Of a stretch of DNA of 64,000 nucleotides, positions 1 to 7,516 are shown piece after piece. Within the stretch, counting starts at the first letter, position 1. The number at the start of each line of letters is the position of its first letter. The translations under genes and the position numbers were made by a program. Source of the stretch: a bacterium (GTDB lineage: Bacteria > Bacteroidota > Ignavibacteria > Ignavibacteriales > Ignavibacteriaceae); contig JADJWC010000001.1 of assembly GCA_016716565.1 (NCBI GenBank), forward strand, positions 992,001 through 1,056,000. The letters run 5' to 3'. The notes beneath the pieces were generated by a model that saw only the letters and a list, made by a program, of their open reading frames with translations, made no database searches and was not told the origin of the DNA.

Positions 1-146
1 GCCAGAGACGCATTTCATTTCGCTCATCATTTTCCATCTAACGTCTTCCGTCTCCCATCTTCCATCATACATCCTACATCTCAATACTTGCTTCTAACTG
101 CTTACTATTTACTACTTACAAATTACTAATTACTGATTACTATTCA
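1..146. repeat. Pyrimidine-rich low-complexity intergenic stretch
   Basis: This short gap holds degenerate repeats of two kinds: CATCTTCC-like units around 35-84 and TTACTA/ATTACTG-like units around 100-150. The 20-base string at 48-67 (CCGTCTCCCATCTTCCATCA) recurs exactly at 7472-7491. No gene is visible here. Confidence 0.6.
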
Positions 147-962
147 CTATTCAAACTCACTCTCCCATAACAACGTAAGTACTGCATTGTAACCGGGCAT
201 TGCTACACTTTGCTCATAGAAATACGTACCCGACTTACATTTATAATCTTCTGCAAACCAAACATAAGCGGGGATCAGATCGGCACATGTCTGCATTGTC
301 CTGTCTAAAAAAAAATCACTAACAGCAGTCTCTTCTCTGACTTTATAACCGGGTGATAAAAATTTCAGCGGAAAATATTCGTGGAAGGCGCTCCATTTTA
401 CAATCCCATCCCTGCTGTAAATAACAGCAGCCGGGTATTTACCGATATTTATATAACGCAAAGCAGCAGCGGATAATGAAACATTAAAATATTCCGCCAG
501 TTCTTTTATTAATTCAAAATCAATTCTGCGCTTAATAATAAAATCATTGAACCACGGGCGATGCATAAGCAGTTCTGCGGCAAATTCGTTTGCATCGGAT
601 TCACGCGCTTTTATTTTATTTACGCTGTTAATATCATTCTCTGCGCATCTGAACAGATTTCTGTAGTTATTATCAGCCCCAGAGGCATTTGTAATTTTAT
701 CATTCCGTTCATTAAAATAATGTCCTATTTCATGCGCAACAGTAAATCGCTTCGAACCATAGTCTGTTATACTTTTACTTATAGAGATTATTCCTGCATT
801 TGAATTATGTATCAAACGTCCGTAAAAATTATTTGACTTGGATTCTTTGATCGCAAGATTCTCTGCAAATGCAAGTTCTTCAACATTTAATTGTCCGGGA
901 TGTTCAATACAGTATCTGTTTATTAATTGAGATGCCAGTTCAGCAGGTCTGCTATTTTTCAT
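147..962 (-). CDS. ImmA/IrrE family metallo-endopeptidase
   Basis: This is a 271-residue soluble protein of the ImmA/IrrE (DUF955) zinc peptidase family. The HEIGH motif (HExxH) lies in FTVAHEIGHYF near residue 75. A downstream ESDANEFAAELLM segment supplies the third zinc-ligand region typical of the family. Relatives such as ImmA and IrrE cleave a partner repressor to switch on stress or mobile-element genes. The usual partner is an XRE-type repressor, and none is adjacent here. Instead the start codon overlaps by 11 nt the end of a small gene (952-1311), which follows a sigma-like gene (1341-1937). This suggests one operon in which the small protein could be the substrate. The C-terminal 100 residues after the peptidase core are of unknown function. 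Confidence 0.85.
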   Translation of the reverse strand: MKNSRPAELASQLINRYCIEHPGQLNVEELAFAENLAIKESKSNNFYGRLIHNSNAGIISISKSITDYGSKRFTVAHEIGHYFNERNDKITNASGADNNYRNLFRCAENDINSVNKIKARESDANEFAAELLMHRPWFNDFIIKRRIDFELIKELAEYFNVSLSAAALRYINIGKYPAAVIYSRDGIVKWSAFHEYFPLKFLSPGYKVREETAVSDFFLDRTMQTCADLIPAYVWFAEDYKCKSGTYFYEQSVAMPGYNAVLTLLWESEFE

Positions 963-1311
963 TATTAATAAAATCTTCCAATTCTTTCAGAAGCTGTGTG
1001 TCTTCTTCAATTTCCTTAATATCTTTTTCATCCACACCTTCCAGGTTACGGTATGCTAATATTAATTCCTGTCTATTGATAGCCGTATTGTATTCAGATG
1101 TTAAATTAGATTTAAATCCGGCAAGTTTTTCTTTAAGCTTTCTTCCGCGCTCAAGTCTGTATTCTGCTTTCTTTTTTTTGATGTATTCTGATAATTCCTC
1201 GTTTTTCCCCTGTATATCTATCCCCGTATTTTCTATGTACTCTTCTGTAAGTTCGCTGCCGCCATCTGCTGATTGCAGCAAAAACTCAATTAGAGTCGTC
1301 CCTTCTTTCAT
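952..1311 (-). CDS. Small charged soluble protein between sigma-like factor and ImmA/IrrE peptidase
   Basis: This 119-residue protein is rich in Glu and Lys, has no signal peptide or membrane segment, and is probably mostly helical. I do not recognise a family. Its last codons overlap the start of the downstream peptidase gene, and it begins about 29 nt after the sigma-like gene, so the three are very likely co-transcribed and translationally coupled. By position it could be an anti-sigma factor or peptidase substrate. That is inference from order only; no anti-sigma motif can be seen. Confidence 0.7.
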   Translation of the reverse strand: MKEGTTLIEFLLQSADGGSELTEEYIENTGIDIQGKNEELSEYIKKKKAEYRLERGRKLKEKLAGFKSNLTSEYNTAINRQELILAYRNLEGVDEKDIKEIEEDTQLLKELEDFINNEK

Positions 1312-1340
1312 AAAGCACCAAGTATATTTATTAGTATATT

Positions 1341-1937
1341 TTAGTTGTATTTGTATCTGGAAATGATTGAATATAATTTTTTCAGTATCTCTCTTTTTAT
1401 ATAAACTACCTTTTCAACAGGCAATCCGTAATATTCTGCAATTCCTTTGTTGTCACTGTAACCGAAATCTTTCATCGCTAAAAATACAAGTTGATGATCC
1501 TCATTCTCTTCCAGCGCATTGTAACAGAGTTCAAAAAGATTTTTATTTTCTAAATGCCTGGCTAAATCAATTGCTTTTTTATCTTCTATTTCAGGTGTTA
1601 ATTCATTTTTAGCATCTTCTTCTATATCATGATGCATTAAATCATCTATTGAACTGCTTCTTTTAGATTTTTGTTTTGCATTCCAGACTTCACTTTTTAT
1701 GGCTGTCATCATATAAGCATCAATGCTGCTTACTTTATCCATATCCCATGTTCTTGTCCCGTCAAGTACCGATTTAATTATGTTGCTTACAATGTCTTCC
1801 GGTCCAAGATGACTGACACAAATGCCGTTAGCAGAAAACTTTAGGAGTATATCTGCCTGTTTTGTCCAATCCGCAAATTTTTTCTCATTTAAAGCTTTTT
1901 CAAAAGCATTATAGATTTCATTTTTACGCGATATCAA
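1341..1937 (-). CDS. Putative sigma-70-like (ECF-type) RNA polymerase sigma factor
   Basis: This 198-residue protein has a layout resembling small sigma factors. Residues about 40-95 (GPEDIVSNIIKSVL ... SIDAYMMTAIKSEVW ... KSKRSSSIDD) look like region 2. Residues about 125-195, ending GIAEYYGLPVEKVVYIKRE, look like a region 4 helix-turn-helix. The match is by pattern only and the domain is divergent, so a different helix-turn-helix regulator is possible. It is the first gene of a minus-strand trio with 952-1311 and the ImmA/IrrE peptidase, which would suit a stress-response switch. The upstream gap 1938-2553 should contain its promoter. Confidence 0.6.
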   Translation of the reverse strand: MISRKNEIYNAFEKALNEKKFADWTKQADILLKFSANGICVSHLGPEDIVSNIIKSVLDGTRTWDMDKVSSIDAYMMTAIKSEVWNAKQKSKRSSSIDDLMHHDIEEDAKNELTPEIEDKKAIDLARHLENKNLFELCYNALEENEDHQLVFLAMKDFGYSDNKGIAEYYGLPVEKVVYIKREILKKLYSIISRYKYN

Positions 1938-2553
1938 TAATCCGTTTCCCGGAATTTGTTTCTGTTATATTGTAGTACTGACATCTATTATCTGCTTTCT
2001 GTTCATCCTGGATTATCAAAATATAAAATTCATTCAATTAATTACCTTTCTGAATATTAATACTATCAAGATCGGGGATCTTGTTATTTAATTAAAAAAA
2101 AATTCATTACACAAAATTGCCGGTTGTGTAGTATTTAAAGGCAGTTGAAGATAAAAAATCGAAGAATATGATTGAGCTGATAAAAATATTTGAAATTGAA
2201 ACCCTGCTATCTTGCGGTTTGCTTTCGGTTGTATTCCGGTTGATTCTCGCTTTATTATCGGTTGCGAACCGTTCAGCATACCGGAAGAATCGCAGGATTA
2301 TTCTTCCCTTATTAATAAAAATAAAAGCACTTAAACCTCGCTCTCCCCCGGATTTAAACCCCCTAAAACTATCCTGGGTCGGTACCGGAATTTTACTTAA
2401 ATCCTGTTTTTATGACATCATTTGTATAAAAACATATTTATGATTTGAAAACTATCCTTGCTAACAGATCATAAGTATCAGGAAAGACTCAGAATCATTA
2501 CTAAAAGTAAAAAATGCTTTAAAAATTTAATTAAATCGAAAGGAAATGCTATC
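1938..2553. other. Gene-free divergent intergenic region
   Basis: About 616 bp separate two divergent genes. It contains a short perfect palindrome (AAGATC-GGG-GATCTT near 2068-2083) and AT-rich sequence. Open frames here (for example 2168-2443) have no convincing start signal and no recognisable protein, so I treat them as chance. Confidence 0.5.
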
Positions 2554-3240
2554 ATGGCAAACTTAAGAAAAAAAGTGCTCGGCACTGTCAGCGGTGCGGT
2601 TGGTGATGTACTATTCCGCACAAAGAATGGAAAAAATTATGTGGGTACGAAACCACTCTCATTTATACCAGGTAAGGATGAAAAATCTATTGCAAGAAGG
2701 AAACGGTTTGCAATGGCTACGCGTCTTGCCAGACCCATTAATTCTATCTATAACCTTAAATCATTATGGAAATCTGTAACACCTGCTGACTTATCTCCAT
2801 ACAATCAGATTGTTAAAGCAAACTACACTTCTGTTCAATCTGATTTGGTAAGTAATCAGGTTAAGTTAGTTCCGGATATCGGATTTTCGATGCAGACTAA
2901 TTCTATCGAACTTGATGAGAATCGACTTCGGGTAACTATAAATGGTGTAACTGCAAACTCTGGTATAGATACCACCGTAGAACTCTATTTTCAGTTGGTT
3001 GGTGTTATTTATCTGTCAAATCCAATATCTGAAGAAAGTGCAGATCATCTGTTCTTCCGTTTGATTTTCGATGAACAGCCGCTTGTACTTGACACCGGAC
3101 TGGACTTTGCTCTGGATTTCTTTGATCAGACTTCACAGTTAATTTCACAATATCAGAACAGGAAAGTATTTCTGACACTTCTGACGTTGGATGCGGATAG
3201 AAATTCAGTTAACTACTCCAATACATTCTTTAACAGTTAA
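2554..3240 (+). CDS. DUF6266-like hypothetical protein
   Basis: The ATG at 2554 is preferred over the upstream TTG at 2458 because AAAGGA lies just before it, giving 228 residues. The N-terminus (ANLRKKVLGTVSGAVGDV) followed by a basic KSIARRKRFAMA segment resembles the Bacteroidetes family DUF6266, whose function is unknown. There is no signal peptide or membrane segment. The gene stands alone and is followed by a strong hairpin at 3260-3283. The family assignment is from memory of the N-terminal pattern and is moderate. Confidence 0.6.
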   Translation: MANLRKKVLGTVSGAVGDVLFRTKNGKNYVGTKPLSFIPGKDEKSIARRKRFAMATRLARPINSIYNLKSLWKSVTPADLSPYNQIVKANYTSVQSDLVSNQVKLVPDIGFSMQTNSIELDENRLRVTINGVTANSGIDTTVELYFQLVGVIYLSNPISEESADHLFFRLIFDEQPLVLDTGLDFALDFFDQTSQLISQYQNRKVFLTLLTLDADRNSVNYSNTFFNS

Positions 3241-3259
3241 TTATCCTCTAACAAATAAC

Positions 3260-3290
3260 GGCACGGGAATTCCAATCCGTGCCTTTAATT
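3260..3290 (+). terminator. Rho-independent terminator after the DUF6266-like gene
   Basis: GGCACGG (3260-3266) pairs with CCGTGCC (3277-3283) and is followed by a T-rich tail (TTTAATTTT). It lies 20 nt after the stop codon. Confidence 0.8.
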
Positions 3291-3518
3291 TTATTAATGA
3301 TGTTCTAATCATAATTCTTTCCGAATACCAGATCTGTCAAAAAAAATTTCCTTCCCCTCATAACTTCGAATAGAATATTTTTAATAATTATCCCGGTTGA
3401 GGCAGAATAATTATAGAAAATAAAAACTATTCCAATATTTAAAAGTCCTGTAATTACGAAATATATTAGTAGTTTATAGTAAAAAAGTGAACTTTAAAAA
3501 GCATTTTAAAGAAAATAG

Positions 3519-3560
3519 ATTCCCGCTCCTGCCTACAGCAGGCAGGTTCGCGGGAATGAC
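3519..3560. repeat. REP-like palindrome, GGAATGACA type
   Basis: The outer arms ATTCCCGC (3519-3526) and GCGGGAAT (3550-3557) enclose a second palindrome, CCTGCC (3528-3533) with GGCAGG (3541-3546), and the unit ends in GGAATGACAGG. It is one of several dispersed elements in this window sharing the GTCATTCC/GGAATGAC end. Confidence 0.75.
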
Positions 3561-3740
3561 AGGTTAGTAACAACTACTTCCTTTAAACCCTTCTCAACAG
3601 AAAATTAAGATTAGCTTTTACCGGTTTTTATTTGACTCAAAAGAATCATCTTTTTTGTTTCGACATAATCGTCTGCTTTTTCGTTTCTGTTTAACAGAGT
3701 AGAGACAAGCAATCGATAGAAAATACTGCGATTGCGATTT

Positions 3741-3756
3741 CAGGTCTGGAGACCTG
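3741..3756. repeat. Short palindrome
   Basis: CAGGTCT and AGACCTG are separated by two bases. It belongs to a stack of unrelated palindromes in the gap 3241-3930, which has no supportable gene. Confidence 0.6.
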
Positions 3757-3790
3757 ACCTACGGATGAACTTCACCGGTCATATTGATCA

Positions 3791-3811
3791 CCCTCTCCCT
3801 TGGGGAGAGGG
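3791..3811. repeat. CCCTCTCCC/GGGAGAGGG palindrome
   Basis: A 9-bp perfect stem with a 3-nt loop is followed by GACGGGGTGAAGG. This element type is commonly dispersed between genes in environmental bacterial genomes. Confidence 0.65.
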
Positions 3812-3930
3812 ACGGGGTGAAGGAAAATTTTATTGTTGTTCAATGATTAAATCATCTGGTTTAGTTCTTCAATATCTCCATGCCCGAAGGTGCAGAACTC
3901 ACATCAATCATTTTCGGAATTACAAGACAG

Positions 3931-5031
3931 TTATCGTAGCAGCAACATCTTTTTCGTTTGAACAAATTCAGATGAATTTAACTGATAAATGTAAACACCC
4001 GACGTAAGATTGTTTGATTGGAATTCCACTTCATAAGTTCCCGGCTCTTTATTTTCATTAACCAATGTTCCAACTTCATTTCCAAGAATATCATAAACTT
4101 TCAATGTGACATTACCAGTTACTGGTAACTTATAACTAATTACTGTATTAGGATTGAAAGGATTGGGATAATTCTGGGATAGTTCATAATTAGTTGGAGC
4201 TGTATTAATCTCAATTATTTGTGAATATTGAAATGAACCATCATTATCAATCATCTTCAGCCTGTATTGAACTACTGGAAATCTGTGCTGCGTAATATCT
4301 GTAAAACTATATTCGACTAATGAATTCGGATTTCCATAACTTTCAACAAAACCGATTACCTCCCATTCATGGACGGGCGTAGTCATAGACGAAGCCCTCT
4401 GAATTTCAAATCCGCTATTATTCAGGGATGAAGCAGTTTTCCATTCGAGCAAAACATTTTGGTTAGAGAGTAAAGTAGCACTGAATGAAACAAGTTCAAC
4501 CGGAAGAGGACCAAATAAATCAGTGAATTCTCCGGTCTGCCAGAGTGTTGAATTATCTGCGTCATATATACCCCAGAATGGACTTGTGGTCTGCCAGTCT
4601 AAATGTGCAGCTCCGTTTGGATCAACAATATCAAAATGAATAGTAACAACATCAGTCCATCCCGGGCTGGCAGTTACAACTGTTCCGTTATTATTGTTAA
4701 TAAACGGTAAATCTATATTTACCCATAATTGATTTCTCATCGGCTTTGTAATTGTAGCTGGCGAATAATTCCCATCACAAAAGTTGTGAAAAAAATAATC
4801 CACGTTTTTGATAAGATTATCTCCTATTGCAACAGCAGTGGTATCAAAGCTAAAAGTAATTGTTGCGCCACCTAGATCATCTGTACCAGTATCTGTATTT
4901 ACCTGAAGAAGAATTGTTAATTCAGAAGCAGACATATTTACAACTGTGAATCGTCCATTAATTGTTGTTGATTGTAAAGATGAATGAGAAAAGAAAAGTA
5001 AGACACCTAAAAGCAGAATAAATTGTTTCAT
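3931..5031 (-). CDS. Secreted T9SS protein with cohesin-like N-terminal domain
   Basis: This 366-residue protein starts with a signal peptide (MKQFILLLGVLLFFSHSSLQS). Residues about 22-175 form a beta-rich domain (LGGATITFSFDTTAV ... VVTIHFDIVDPNG) that resembles cohesin/CBM-type sandwiches. Residues about 185-275 resemble the fibronectin-like linker common in these proteins (LLEWKTASSLNNSGFEI). The end is a type A T9SS sorting tail (SQNYPNPFNPNTVISY, DILGNEVGTLVNE, KKMLLLR). The protein should therefore cross the outer membrane by T9SS and stay at the surface or be released. It is a paralogue of 6407-7258. The cohesin assignment is inferred from pattern only. Confidence 0.85.
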   Translation of the reverse strand: MKQFILLLGVLLFFSHSSLQSTTINGRFTVVNMSASELTILLQVNTDTGTDDLGGATITFSFDTTAVAIGDNLIKNVDYFFHNFCDGNYSPATITKPMRNQLWVNIDLPFINNNNGTVVTASPGWTDVVTIHFDIVDPNGAAHLDWQTTSPFWGIYDADNSTLWQTGEFTDLFGPLPVELVSFSATLLSNQNVLLEWKTASSLNNSGFEIQRASSMTTPVHEWEVIGFVESYGNPNSLVEYSFTDITQHRFPVVQYRLKMIDNDGSFQYSQIIEINTAPTNYELSQNYPNPFNPNTVISYKLPVTGNVTLKVYDILGNEVGTLVNENKEPGTYEVEFQSNNLTSGVYIYQLNSSEFVQTKKMLLLR

Positions 5032-5202
5032 ATTTCACTCCACCGTTAAAAGAGTTAACACCATTTCAGATTTTACCCCGGCTCATTATTAAAGTAATTC
5101 GGTATCGTATCTATCAATACCGGATTTTAACAGCCATTCCTTAGTACTCTTTTCCAATCAGATAATCTTGATTATTCACTCATATGGACTGCATATTTTT
5201 TT

Positions 5203-5220
5203 AAACCGTTAAAACGGTTT
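5203..5220. repeat. Perfect 18-bp palindrome
   Basis: AAACCGTTAAAACGGTTT is symmetric and lies just before a second, longer palindrome. Confidence 0.7.
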
Positions 5221-5238
5221 ATTGTTTTACATATTTCT

Positions 5239-5270
5239 AATTAACCCACGACTTAAGTCGTGGGTTAATT
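5239..5270. repeat. Perfect 32-bp palindrome
   Basis: The half-site AATTAACCCACGACTT is followed directly by its reverse complement with no spacer. It could form a long cruciform or hairpin. No gene ends close enough for it to be an obvious terminator. Confidence 0.75.
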
Positions 5271-5610
5271 ATCTAAAGACTAATGGTTTATAACCGTTTC
5301 TCCATTGGAGTCCTTTGGACATCGGTTTTTCAATACCTTAAGAACTAAGTGATCAACTTGAGTTATTTAGCTAAATTTTTATCTTTAGTATTTTTTAAAC
5401 TCAATCATCGAATAATTATTGGTGGTAGATTTATTCAATTCAAATACCATGATTGTTTCTACGAATATGAATTAAAAAAGCGGTGTGTGATGTTATTTCT
5501 TATGACGGACGACGATAATGTCCGACAATAAAAAGATGGAGCAACTTTTTTCGAAAATTCATCAGGAGGACACTTTCAATATTCACGTATCACTTAAAGT
5601 TCTGCAGGGG

Positions 5611-5645
5611 TGTCATTCCGGCGATCCGCCAAAGGCGGAGTGGGT
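5611..5645. repeat. GTCATTCC-type repeat with TCCGCC-AAA-GGCGGA stem
   Basis: TGTCATTCCGGCGA is followed by TCCGCC (5625-5630), AAA and GGCGGA (5634-5639). The same type of element sits inside the coding sequence of 6407-7258 at 6596-6627. Confidence 0.7.
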
Positions 5646-5837
5646 TAATAAGCTGAAAATCTTGAACAACAACAGTTATAATGGTATAAAAAGTAAGTTG
5701 GCAAAATATGATGATTAAAAAAAGGAATGATGTTAGAATATAATAACAGGGGAGTAATACACAGTAGAATTTAATTTATTCTGGATCTTGTTACTTAAGC
5801 AAAACCATCTTCTTAGTATCTACAAAACTCTGTACTG

Positions 5838-5869
5838 CCTGCCCATTATGGGAGCTTGTCGAAGGATCA
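5838..5869. repeat. Dispersed repeat inside a T9SS tail remnant
   Basis: On the minus strand the core GATCCTTCGACAAGCTCCC reads in frame as extra residues (ADPSTSSHNGQAV) between the tail's ...YRIES and the final ...FVDTKKM. Intact tails lack these residues. Elements with this core are common between genes in related genomes, from general knowledge. Confidence 0.55.
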
Positions 5870-6029
5870 GCACTCTCAATCCTGTAAATGTATATCCCTG
5901 AAGAAAGATTTGATATTTCGTTGTGTGTAGAAAATTCTACTTCATACGTTTCCGGTGCTTTCTCTTCATTGACTAATGTTGTTACCTCATTTCTTAAAAT
6001 GTCATAAACTTTTAGGGTAACATATTGAG

Positions 6030-6055
6030 ATTGCTGCGCTCCGCTCGCAATGACA
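6030..6055. repeat. ATTGCTGCGCTCCGCTCGCAAT repeat inside a T9SS tail remnant
   Basis: The element has ATTGC/GCAAT ends followed by GACA. It encodes the extra residues NVIASGAQQS between the TKIKFTVP and YVTLKVYD parts of the remnant tail. Confidence 0.6.
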
Positions 6056-6118
6056 TTTGGAACAGTAAATTTTATTTTAGTTGAAGGATTAAATGGATTC
6101 GAATAGCTTTATTCCAGC

Positions 6119-6345
6119 ACAAAAGAAAAAGAAAGTTTTAAAATGGAGTTTTTATAATTTGTGTCGCGAAATTTATTCCACGTAGAGACGCATCGCGATG
6201 CGTCTTTACAAATGGAACCGAATATATTACCTGGTAACAGCGGGATTTCTACCCAAGCAGGCCAGTGGAAGCATAAAAGAAAATGAAAGTTTTAAAATAG
6301 AGTATTTGTGATTTTTATCAGGAAATTTATTTCGCGTAGAGGTTT
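6119..6345. repeat. Degenerate direct repeat flanking a palindrome
   Basis: About 65 bp from 6121 (AAAAGAAAAAGAAAGTTTTA ... CGCGAAATTTATT ... CGTAGAG) recur in altered form from about 6275. The perfect 20-bp palindrome at 6185-6204 lies at the end of the first copy. No gene is visible. Confidence 0.5.
6185..6204. repeat. Perfect 20-bp palindrome AGACGCATCG/CGATGCGTCT
   Basis: This is a spacer-free palindrome. A partial AGAGACGCAT string also occurs at the very start of the window, so it is probably a dispersed element. Confidence 0.7.
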
Positions 6346-6406
6346 TTAAAAATATTTAAAAACAAAGTTGACGGGATGAATCTCGCACTACATTAATTTT
6401 AATTTC

Positions 6407-7258
6407 TCATCGTAATAAAATCATTTTCTTGGTGTCAGAAAACTCTGAACTTTGCAGGCGATAAATATATATTCCTGATGCCAGATTAGCGGCTGCGAAT
6501 TCAACTTCATAGACCCCGGGTGTTTTATCTTCATTAACCAATGTTGCGACCTCATTTCCCAGAATATCATAAACCTTTAATGTGACCAGGACATTGTCAT
6601 TCCGTCCGCCTGAGGCGGATTGACCCGGAATCTCAAATTTTATTTTAGTCGATGGATTGAAAGGATTCGGATAGTTCTGTTCCAGCAGAAAAGCATTTGG
6701 GAAGTCTGGATTTGGTTCAACTGAGGTTGGATAATCTTCAAATACACCATTTTCCCAAAGAGTCGAATTGTCATCATCAAAAATTCCCCAGAACAAGCTG
6801 TTAGTAAGCCAGGTTAAATCCTGAGTTTCATTCAAATCCACGGTGTTAAAATGAATAGTTACGATATTTGTCCATTCAGGTGTTGTTGACACAGTTGTTC
6901 CGTTATTACTGTTAGTGAATGGAAGATCAATGTTAACCCAAATTGTATTCTCCATAGGTCGTGTTATAGTAGCAGTAGAATAGTTTCCGCCGCTAAAATT
7001 ATGGAAGGTGTAATCAACATCTTGAATTGGATTTTCATTAATGGATATAGCTGAGGTATTAAAATCAAATACAATTGTCGCACCGCCAAGCTCAGCATTA
7101 CCGGCGTCGGTGTTAATTTGTAGAAGAACTGTGGTCTTTGAAGCATCAGCACTTACAATCACAAATCTGCCATTAATAGTTGCCGGTTCTACTGAACAAG
7201 CATTCCATAATAATAATACTCCCAGAAGGAAACTAAACAGCTTCATATTTCTCTCCAT
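6407..7258 (-). CDS. Secreted T9SS protein with cohesin-like domain, paralogue of 3931-5031
   Basis: This 283-residue protein has a signal peptide (MKLFSFLLGVLLLWNACS, close to a lipobox) and the same beta-rich domain as the upstream paralogue (LGGATIVFDFNTSAI, VTIHFNTVDLN). It lacks that paralogue's central fibronectin-like linker and goes straight to the T9SS tail (LEQNYPNPFNPSTKIKF, DILGNEVATLVNE, KKMILLR). Between the last two blocks sit about ten extra residues (GQSASGGRNDN) encoded by a GTCATTCC-type palindromic repeat (6596-6627) inserted in frame. The first ATG is at 7258, but an internal ATG five codons later (MKLFS) may be the real start. Confidence 0.85.
   Translation of the reverse strand: MERNMKLFSFLLGVLLLWNACSVEPATINGRFVIVSADASKTTVLLQINTDAGNAELGGATIVFDFNTSAISINENPIQDVDYTFHNFSGGNYSTATITRPMENTIWVNIDLPFTNSNNGTTVSTTPEWTNIVTIHFNTVDLNETQDLTWLTNSLFWGIFDDDNSTLWENGVFEDYPTSVEPNPDFPNAFLLEQNYPNPFNPSTKIKFEIPGQSASGGRNDNVLVTLKVYDILGNEVATLVNEDKTPGVYEVEFAAANLASGIYIYRLQSSEFSDTKKMILLR
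6596..6627. repeat. Palindromic repeat inserted in frame in a coding sequence
   Basis: GTCATTCCG is followed by TCCGCC (6605-6610), TGA and GGCGGA (6614-6619). It is the same element type as 5611-5645, but here it encodes part of the linker in the T9SS tail of 6407-7258. Confidence 0.7.
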
Positions 7259-7516
7259 TACAAAAAAGAGTTTGCATCATATTCCGGTTTTAACCGAACT
7301 CTCGTTAATAATACATCGGCTTGTTGTTGAATTTGCCGAACTTAAATAGCATAGCTTAAATCCTACCAGTAATTATGACTCCTTATATTTTATTTAATAA
7401 AAATTCTATTTTTTAAAATGAATTTATTTCTTTACTTAACATCTTTCTCTCCGCTCAACATCTTTCATCATCCGTCTCCCATCTTCCATCAACCATCTTC
7501 CATCATTTATTTTTAC
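7259..7516. other. Intergenic region with CATCTTCC-like repeats
   Basis: The part 7451-7506 repeats the pyrimidine-rich motif of the window start, including the 20-base identity at 7472-7491. It directly follows the stop of the beta-helix gene on the minus strand. Confidence 0.55.

Larger units (their letters stand above)
5032..5790. other. Repeat-rich gap without a supportable gene
   Basis: This 760-bp gap holds two strong palindromes (5203-5220 and 5239-5270) and a GTCATTCC-type element (5611-5645). A short open frame at 5518-5718 runs straight through the last element and looks spurious. Confidence 0.6.
5791..6120 (-). pseudogene. Remnant of a T9SS protein: sorting tail only
   Basis: On the minus strand this stretch reads as a complete T9SS type A tail (SNPFNPSTKIKF, TLKVYDILRNEVTTLVNE, LSSGIYIYRI, TKKMVLLK) ending at 5791. 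An in-frame TAA (6109-6111) stands where the usual LEQNYPNPF glutamine would be, and nothing upstream resembles a secreted protein, so it is the relic of a third paralogue of the neighbouring T9SS genes. Two extra segments, encoded at about 6030-6055 and 5838-5869, match dispersed repeat types inserted in frame. Confidence 0.75.

Noticed and set aside
2168..2443. A 91-residue open frame before the DUF6266-like gene
   Set aside because: No start signal, unusual composition and no protein-like pattern; it lies in the promoter gap.
3732..4007. A 91-residue open frame on the plus strand
   Set aside because: It crosses two palindromes and the 3' end of a real minus-strand T9SS gene.
5518..5718. 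A 66-residue open frame
   Set aside because: It runs through a dispersed palindromic repeat, has no ribosome binding site and no recognisable protein.
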